Assembly: GCA_015231865.1 (NCBI GenBank)
Contig: JADGAU010000007.1
Coordinates: forward strand, 1 to 46,459
From: Gammaproteobacteria bacterium
GTDB lineage: Bacteria > Pseudomonadota > Gammaproteobacteria > GRL18
DNA length: 46,459 nucleotides
Direction: 5' to 3'
The notes under the pieces are model-generated. The model did no database searches. It was given only the letters and a program-made list of their open reading frames with translations, and was not told the DNA's origin. The first letter of the stretch is position 1, and every line of letters starts with the position of its first letter. The position numbers and the translations under genes were made by a program. Below, in pieces: positions 42,298 to 46,459 of the stretch.

Positions 42298-44682
42298 TCA
42301 TAATTTCAGTTTGGCCTGGAACATTTGTTGCTCACCTGTATAGGTCAGTGTATAACCTAAAGCATCATATCCTTTTACTCTTTTATTGAACATTCTTTGA
42401 AGCATGGGTAGTGATTGATCGACATAATCATAAACAATGACTCTTTCTTTCCCTGCATGTTGCCTGTGAATTCGCCCAACATATTGTGCCAATGAGCCTT
42501 TCCAGGAAATAGGTAGTGCGAGAAATAAAGTATCGAGCTTTGCCAGGTCAAAACCTTCTCCAATATATTTTCCGGTTGCGATAAGAACTTGAGTGCTGTT
42601 TATAGATTCTTTTGCTTCTTTTAATTCCTGACTTTTCATTCCACCTCTTAAAACCAGATTACTGATATTATTATCGGTGATTAATTGACTGATAATTAAA
42701 GCGTGTTCTCGCCTTTCAGTTAATATTAATGGCTGACGGTTGTTTTTCACTTCAGAGATGACATCTTCCACAATTTCCTTATTTCGTAATTCATTTTCCA
42801 TTAACCATGTATAAACATGAGATATATTAGGTGAGCGTTCTAGATTAACTAAATTTTCTGGTGGATTGTGATATAAATCTGAAACAATGACTTGTTGCTC
42901 AAAACTTGATTTTAAATCTGACTCAACAACATATCGAACGGGTCCAGCATTCATAAAGATTATCGGTTGATGACCATCCTGACGTTGAATTGTTGCGGTT
43001 ATGCCAAGGACATACTTCGCATGAATTTCATTTAAAATCATTTCATAATTGGGTGCAGAGATATGATGACATTCATCAATGATGATTTGTCCGTATTTGA
43101 AAACAAGAGGATTGACAGTATTGTCCTTACGATTAAATAGACCTTGATAGGTTGCAACATCTATTTGACCGCTGAGTTTCTGCTTACCACCTTTAATTAT
43201 TCCAATATTTACTTCTGCCAGAAAAGATAATAGCCTTTCTTGCCATTGTTCAACCAATTGCCGGGTGTGAACCAAAATTAATGTATTAACTTTTCTTTTG
43301 GCAATGACACCAATGGCTGTTATGGTTTTGCCAAATGCAGTAGGAGCATGAAGAACGCCTGTATTATATTGTGTAAGCTGAGTAACCGCTTTATTCTGCT
43401 CCTCTCGAAGCTCCCCCTGAAATTTTATTTTCCGTAGTTTCTTGCCGGTTTTTCTCTTATCATCATATTTTATTGATACAGATTGTTCTTTCAATAAGTT
43501 TTTTACATCATCCAGGCAACCTCTTGGTAAGATTAAATACTCTTGATCAAAATAAGCCAGACAAATAAATCGAGGTATTCCATTAGTGGAGAACCGTAAG
43601 GATTGTTTTTTGAAAAATACAGGATTAGAAAAACTCGCTATTCTTTTTAATTTTGCTATCAGTCTATCGGGTAATTCATCAATAGGAATATAGATTTTAT
43701 TAGCTAGTACAATCGTAATATTTTCTGGACAATTTTCTATCTTATTTTTATCAATGGGTAAGGTAATTTCCCAAGGTTTTAATTGAGGTTCATCAGTTTT
43801 GTCACTGTGCTGTTGTGCTAAACATTTATATACTTTTGATATTGAAAGCTTTTCAATGGTAGATAAAAAGAACCATTGGTCAAGATATGGATTGAAATTG
43901 TAATCTACAAATTCACTATTCCCTTTTTTCCTGGATTCTTTTTGAAGTGGTAATGCAATAAGGTTTCCAAAACCACCATCAGGCATAATATCTTGATTAG
44001 GGAAAAGTCTATCGTAAGAGTCAAAAGAGACTTTAGAATTATGCTCCATAGCATTATCCAAAAGTAAGAAGCCTAAGTTTCTGGCATCTGATGCTGGAAT
44101 AGCACTTTCAAAAAAGATCCAGACATGTGCTCCATTCCCAGAACGGGAACGCTCAACAGCATATGGAATATCCATTTCAGAGCAAGCTTTAGAAAATGCT
44201 GTTACATCTTCTTGCCACTGGGATTTATCAAAATCAGCTGCTAAAAAGTAACAGGTATTATCTGTTAAAAGGGGATAGATGCCAACGGTTATATTGCCAG
44301 ATAAATGCTCATATAAAACTTGTTTGTTAAGTGGTGAAAATATACGGTTTTGGCATTCACCACATTTGACTTTTGGTTTAAAGCAAATCCCTTGCTTCCA
44401 CTCATTTAAACAAGCGACAGAATATCCACTTTTGTTAAATTTATTTTCCCAGCGTAGTGCATGAATGTCATTACGCCCTTTAAATAAGTCAGAAAAGATT
44501 TGAAGCTTTTGTTCAATAGAAAATGTTTTTGAAGTGTTTAGTATGTGTGTTTCAGTATTATGGTGAGCTAGTTGCTTTTGTAGTTCTTTTTTCTGCTCTT
44601 CAAGTTTAAGCCTTTCTTCATTGATTTTATGCAAACGTTTATCAATCAGTTTAATTTCTAAATTGATATCATTTGTTTTCAT
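42298..44682 (-). CDS. AEP-primase-like / SF2 DEAH-type helicase fusion (TOTE-type AEP helicase)
   Basis: N-terminal coiled coil; primase-like CYFLAADFDKSQW (DxD) and SGNGAHVWIFF (sxH); Zn-like CFKPKVKCGECQ; helicase APTAFGKT, IIDECHH, LGITAT, GKYIGEGFD, QYVGRIHRQHAGK. Confidence 0.85.
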   Translation of the reverse strand: MKTNDINLEIKLIDKRLHKINEERLKLEEQKKELQKQLAHHNTETHILNTSKTFSIEQKLQIFSDLFKGRNDIHALRWENKFNKSGYSVACLNEWKQGICFKPKVKCGECQNRIFSPLNKQVLYEHLSGNITVGIYPLLTDNTCYFLAADFDKSQWQEDVTAFSKACSEMDIPYAVERSRSGNGAHVWIFFESAIPASDARNLGFLLLDNAMEHNSKVSFDSYDRLFPNQDIMPDGGFGNLIALPLQKESRKKGNSEFVDYNFNPYLDQWFFLSTIEKLSISKVYKCLAQQHSDKTDEPQLKPWEITLPIDKNKIENCPENITIVLANKIYIPIDELPDRLIAKLKRIASFSNPVFFKKQSLRFSTNGIPRFICLAYFDQEYLILPRGCLDDVKNLLKEQSVSIKYDDKRKTGKKLRKIKFQGELREEQNKAVTQLTQYNTGVLHAPTAFGKTITAIGVIAKRKVNTLILVHTRQLVEQWQERLLSFLAEVNIGIIKGGKQKLSGQIDVATYQGLFNRKDNTVNPLVFKYGQIIIDECHHISAPNYEMILNEIHAKYVLGITATIQRQDGHQPIIFMNAGPVRYVVESDLKSSFEQQVIVSDLYHNPPENLVNLERSPNISHVYTWLMENELRNKEIVEDVISEVKNNRQPLILTERREHALIISQLITDNNISNLVLRGGMKSQELKEAKESINSTQVLIATGKYIGEGFDLAKLDTLFLALPISWKGSLAQYVGRIHRQHAGKERVIVYDYVDQSLPMLQRMFNKRVKGYDALGYTLTYTGEQQMFQAKLKL

Positions 44683-44866
44683 TTATTATCAAATCCACAT
44701 TATTTGAATTCAGAAGTAAATCAATTATTATTTGGAATAGAAATTTTATATTTCGTTCTTCCACTTATCCTGTGTTAGCACATTTTACGACTAGCAATAA
44801 AATTAATAAAGCCAAATAAAGAAAAGCTAGATTGTTATCCTATTCTAGATATGGCGTATTTAATAA

Positions 44867-44907
44867 TTTAATCACGCCAATATAGTTTGATTAATGGCGT
44901 GATTAAA
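44867..44907. promoter_or_regulatory. 13-bp perfect inverted repeat upstream of fic, likely operator
   Basis: TTTAATCACGCCA (44867-44879) / TGGCGTGATTAAA (44895-44907), 15-nt spacer; related half-site TGGCGTATTTAA at 44852. Confidence 0.7.
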
Positions 44908-44922
44908 GATTATAATCAAGTC

Positions 44923-46032
44923 ATGAAATGGATATGGCAAAACACTGACTGGCCCGACTTTACATACGATGAGAACCTGTTCTCAGATCGTGTGACGGAA
45001 TTTAGGCTAACTTCTGAAAGACTTTGTGGTCGTATTGAAGCTTTGTCCGGTAGTAATCAAAACGAAGCTATCATAGACTTAATGCTATCAGAAGCCATAA
45101 AAACCAGTGCCATTGAAGGTGAAATTCTTGACCGAGATTCTGTACGCTCTTCACTCTTATCTTTAATCAATTCAGATACTTTAGCACCAACAAAAGATCT
45201 AAAAGGAGCTGGTGCTGCTTCATTATTGGTAGATGTTAGAAAAAAATGGTCGCAACCACTTAGCCATGATTTATTAGGTCAATGGCAGGCCATGGCTGTA
45301 CCGGAACATAGAACATCACTTATCTTGCGTGGAGATTATCGAACTGATCCAGCTCCTATGCAGATTGTGAGTGGTTTTTATGGCAGACATAAAGTACATT
45401 ATGAAGCACCTCCAGCAGCTCAGATTATGGATGAAATGAATGCTTTTATTGACTGGTATAATAAAACTACGCCACGAGATGAAAGAACAGAATTGTCCGG
45501 AGTAATACGTGCCGGAATTGCTCATGTCTGGTTTGAGACAATCCATCCTTTTGATGATGGTAATGGCCGTGTTGGCAGAGCAATTGCCGATCATGCACTT
45601 TCACAATCTCTGGGTTATCCGACATTAGCTTGCCTTGCAACTGCGATAGAAAGTAAGAAAAAACAATACTATCAGGAACTAGAACAGGTCGGTCGAGGAA
45701 AATTAAATCTAAATAAATGGTTAGAATATTTTACCTATGCCGTCATACATGCACAGTCTATTGCAAAGGAAGAAGTTGATTTTGTACTGAATAAAACCAG
45801 GTTTTATGATAGGTTTGCTGAACAATTAAATGAACGCCAGGCTAAAGTTGTTGAGCGAATATTTACTGAAGGGCGAAAAGGTTTTGAAGGTGGGCTATCG
45901 ACTAAAAATTATATGACGATAGCTAAATGTCCGAATCGTACCGCCAGTCGTGATTTATCGGATATGTTGGACAAAGGTATTATTTCTAAATATGGAGCAG
46001 GTCGTTCTACTCGATATGAATTGCATCTTTAA
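44923..46032 (+). CDS. Fic family protein (DUF4172-like N-terminus, Fic domain, C-terminal winged-helix-like region)
   Basis: HPFDDGNGRVGRA active-site motif; N-terminal TSAIEG matches the (S/T)xxxE(G/N) inhibitory motif; ATG 44923 (MKWIWQNTDWPDF) preferred over TTG 44887. Confidence 0.92.
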   Translation: MKWIWQNTDWPDFTYDENLFSDRVTEFRLTSERLCGRIEALSGSNQNEAIIDLMLSEAIKTSAIEGEILDRDSVRSSLLSLINSDTLAPTKDLKGAGAASLLVDVRKKWSQPLSHDLLGQWQAMAVPEHRTSLILRGDYRTDPAPMQIVSGFYGRHKVHYEAPPAAQIMDEMNAFIDWYNKTTPRDERTELSGVIRAGIAHVWFETIHPFDDGNGRVGRAIADHALSQSLGYPTLACLATAIESKKKQYYQELEQVGRGKLNLNKWLEYFTYAVIHAQSIAKEEVDFVLNKTRFYDRFAEQLNERQAKVVERIFTEGRKGFEGGLSTKNYMTIAKCPNRTASRDLSDMLDKGIISKYGAGRSTRYELHL

Positions 46033-46081
46033 CTTCAGTTTTAAGTTGGAAACCCCAAAGGGCACCAAGGTAATTTTATCA

Positions 46082-46102
46082 TGGGGTATATTTTGGGGTA
46101 TA
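46082..46102. repeat. Direct repeat TGGGGTATA-ttt-TGGGGTATA near the right end of the groEL element
   Basis: Exact 9-bp repeats at 46082-46090 and 46094-46102, about 50 bp left of the second att core. Confidence 0.75.
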
Positions 46103-46150
46103 AGTGAATCAAGTTAAAATAAAACATAATAAAAACAATTGCATATGTTC

Positions 46151-46169
46151 GTATGGGCGGTATGATGTA
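46151..46169. repeat. Direct repeat copy 2: putative att core (duplicated groEL 3' end)
   Basis: GTATGGGCGGTATGATGTA, followed by A so that it restores an in-frame MGGMM-stop. Confidence 0.85.
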
Positions 46170-46233
46170 ACTATTAACCCATAACAATCATTCCCTTTAT
46201 AATCAATAGGTTATAAAGACGAAAATTGAAAAA

Positions 46234-46435
46234 GGTAACATATTGGTAACAACATCGGTTCAAAATCGGTGAAAATACCTCTAAATGTTACCTTTTTTGT
46301 TACCTTTTATAAGGGTAACCGAGAGTCGTTTAAATTATTGATTCTATTGTATTTATAAGTGTTTTTCTGAACCGTTTTTTCATCAAAAAACAGCCAAAAT
46401 GTTACCTTTTTCAAAAAGTAACAGAAAAGGTAACC
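46234..46435. repeat. Second att arm region (GGTAAC/GTTACC type), with additional copies to the window edge
   Basis: GGTAAC at 46234, 46245, 46314, 46429; GTTACC at 46287, 46299, 46401; near-palindrome TGTTACCTTTTTcaAAAAGTAACA about 46400-46422. Confidence 0.75.
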
Positions 46436-46459
46436 TTCTTTCTTCTTTTGATTAAATGA

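Overview
The window is a gammaproteobacterial chromosome segment, AT-rich, read from sequence and the supplied ORF track only. In order it carries: the 3' end of cutA; dsbD with a duplicated N-terminal domain; an uncharacterised ORF; the EF-P lysylation locus (epmB / efp-epmA); ppk2; a cobalamin uptake operon (btuB-D-C-F) behind a clear cobalamin riboswitch; ygfA with a 6S RNA upstream; tsaC-smg-dprA-lysM; malic enzyme; an orphan RnfB-like Fe-S protein and a 1646-aa pyruvate:ferredoxin oxidoreductase; a SulP transporter; rapA; a flagellar block flgBCDEFGH behind a consensus sigma-54 promoter; and fxsA-groES-groEL. The most interesting part is 42088-46459. There, a 19-bp direct repeat of the groEL 3' end (42093-42111 and 46151-46169) brackets about 4 kb of cargo: an AEP-primase/SF2-helicase fusion and a Fic protein. 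Both repeat copies are followed by homologous sequence with nested dyads whose arms co-vary (GGCAAC/GTTGCC versus GGTAAC/GTTACC). I read this as tandem, recombinase-specified integration at the groEL 3' end, with the first element lacking its own integrase. The second standout is a three-part heptanucleotide array in one 7-bp register (CTTAGTC-like x4, ATCGACT x10, TTCCACT x11) between flgE and flgF. Smaller observations include a 150-bp MITE-like inverted-repeat element with possible relics, a second small inverted-repeat element, an in-frame 18-bp minisatellite in rapA, a flagellar cluster that stops after flgH, and a decayed ORF. No database search was possible, so novelty statements are untested.
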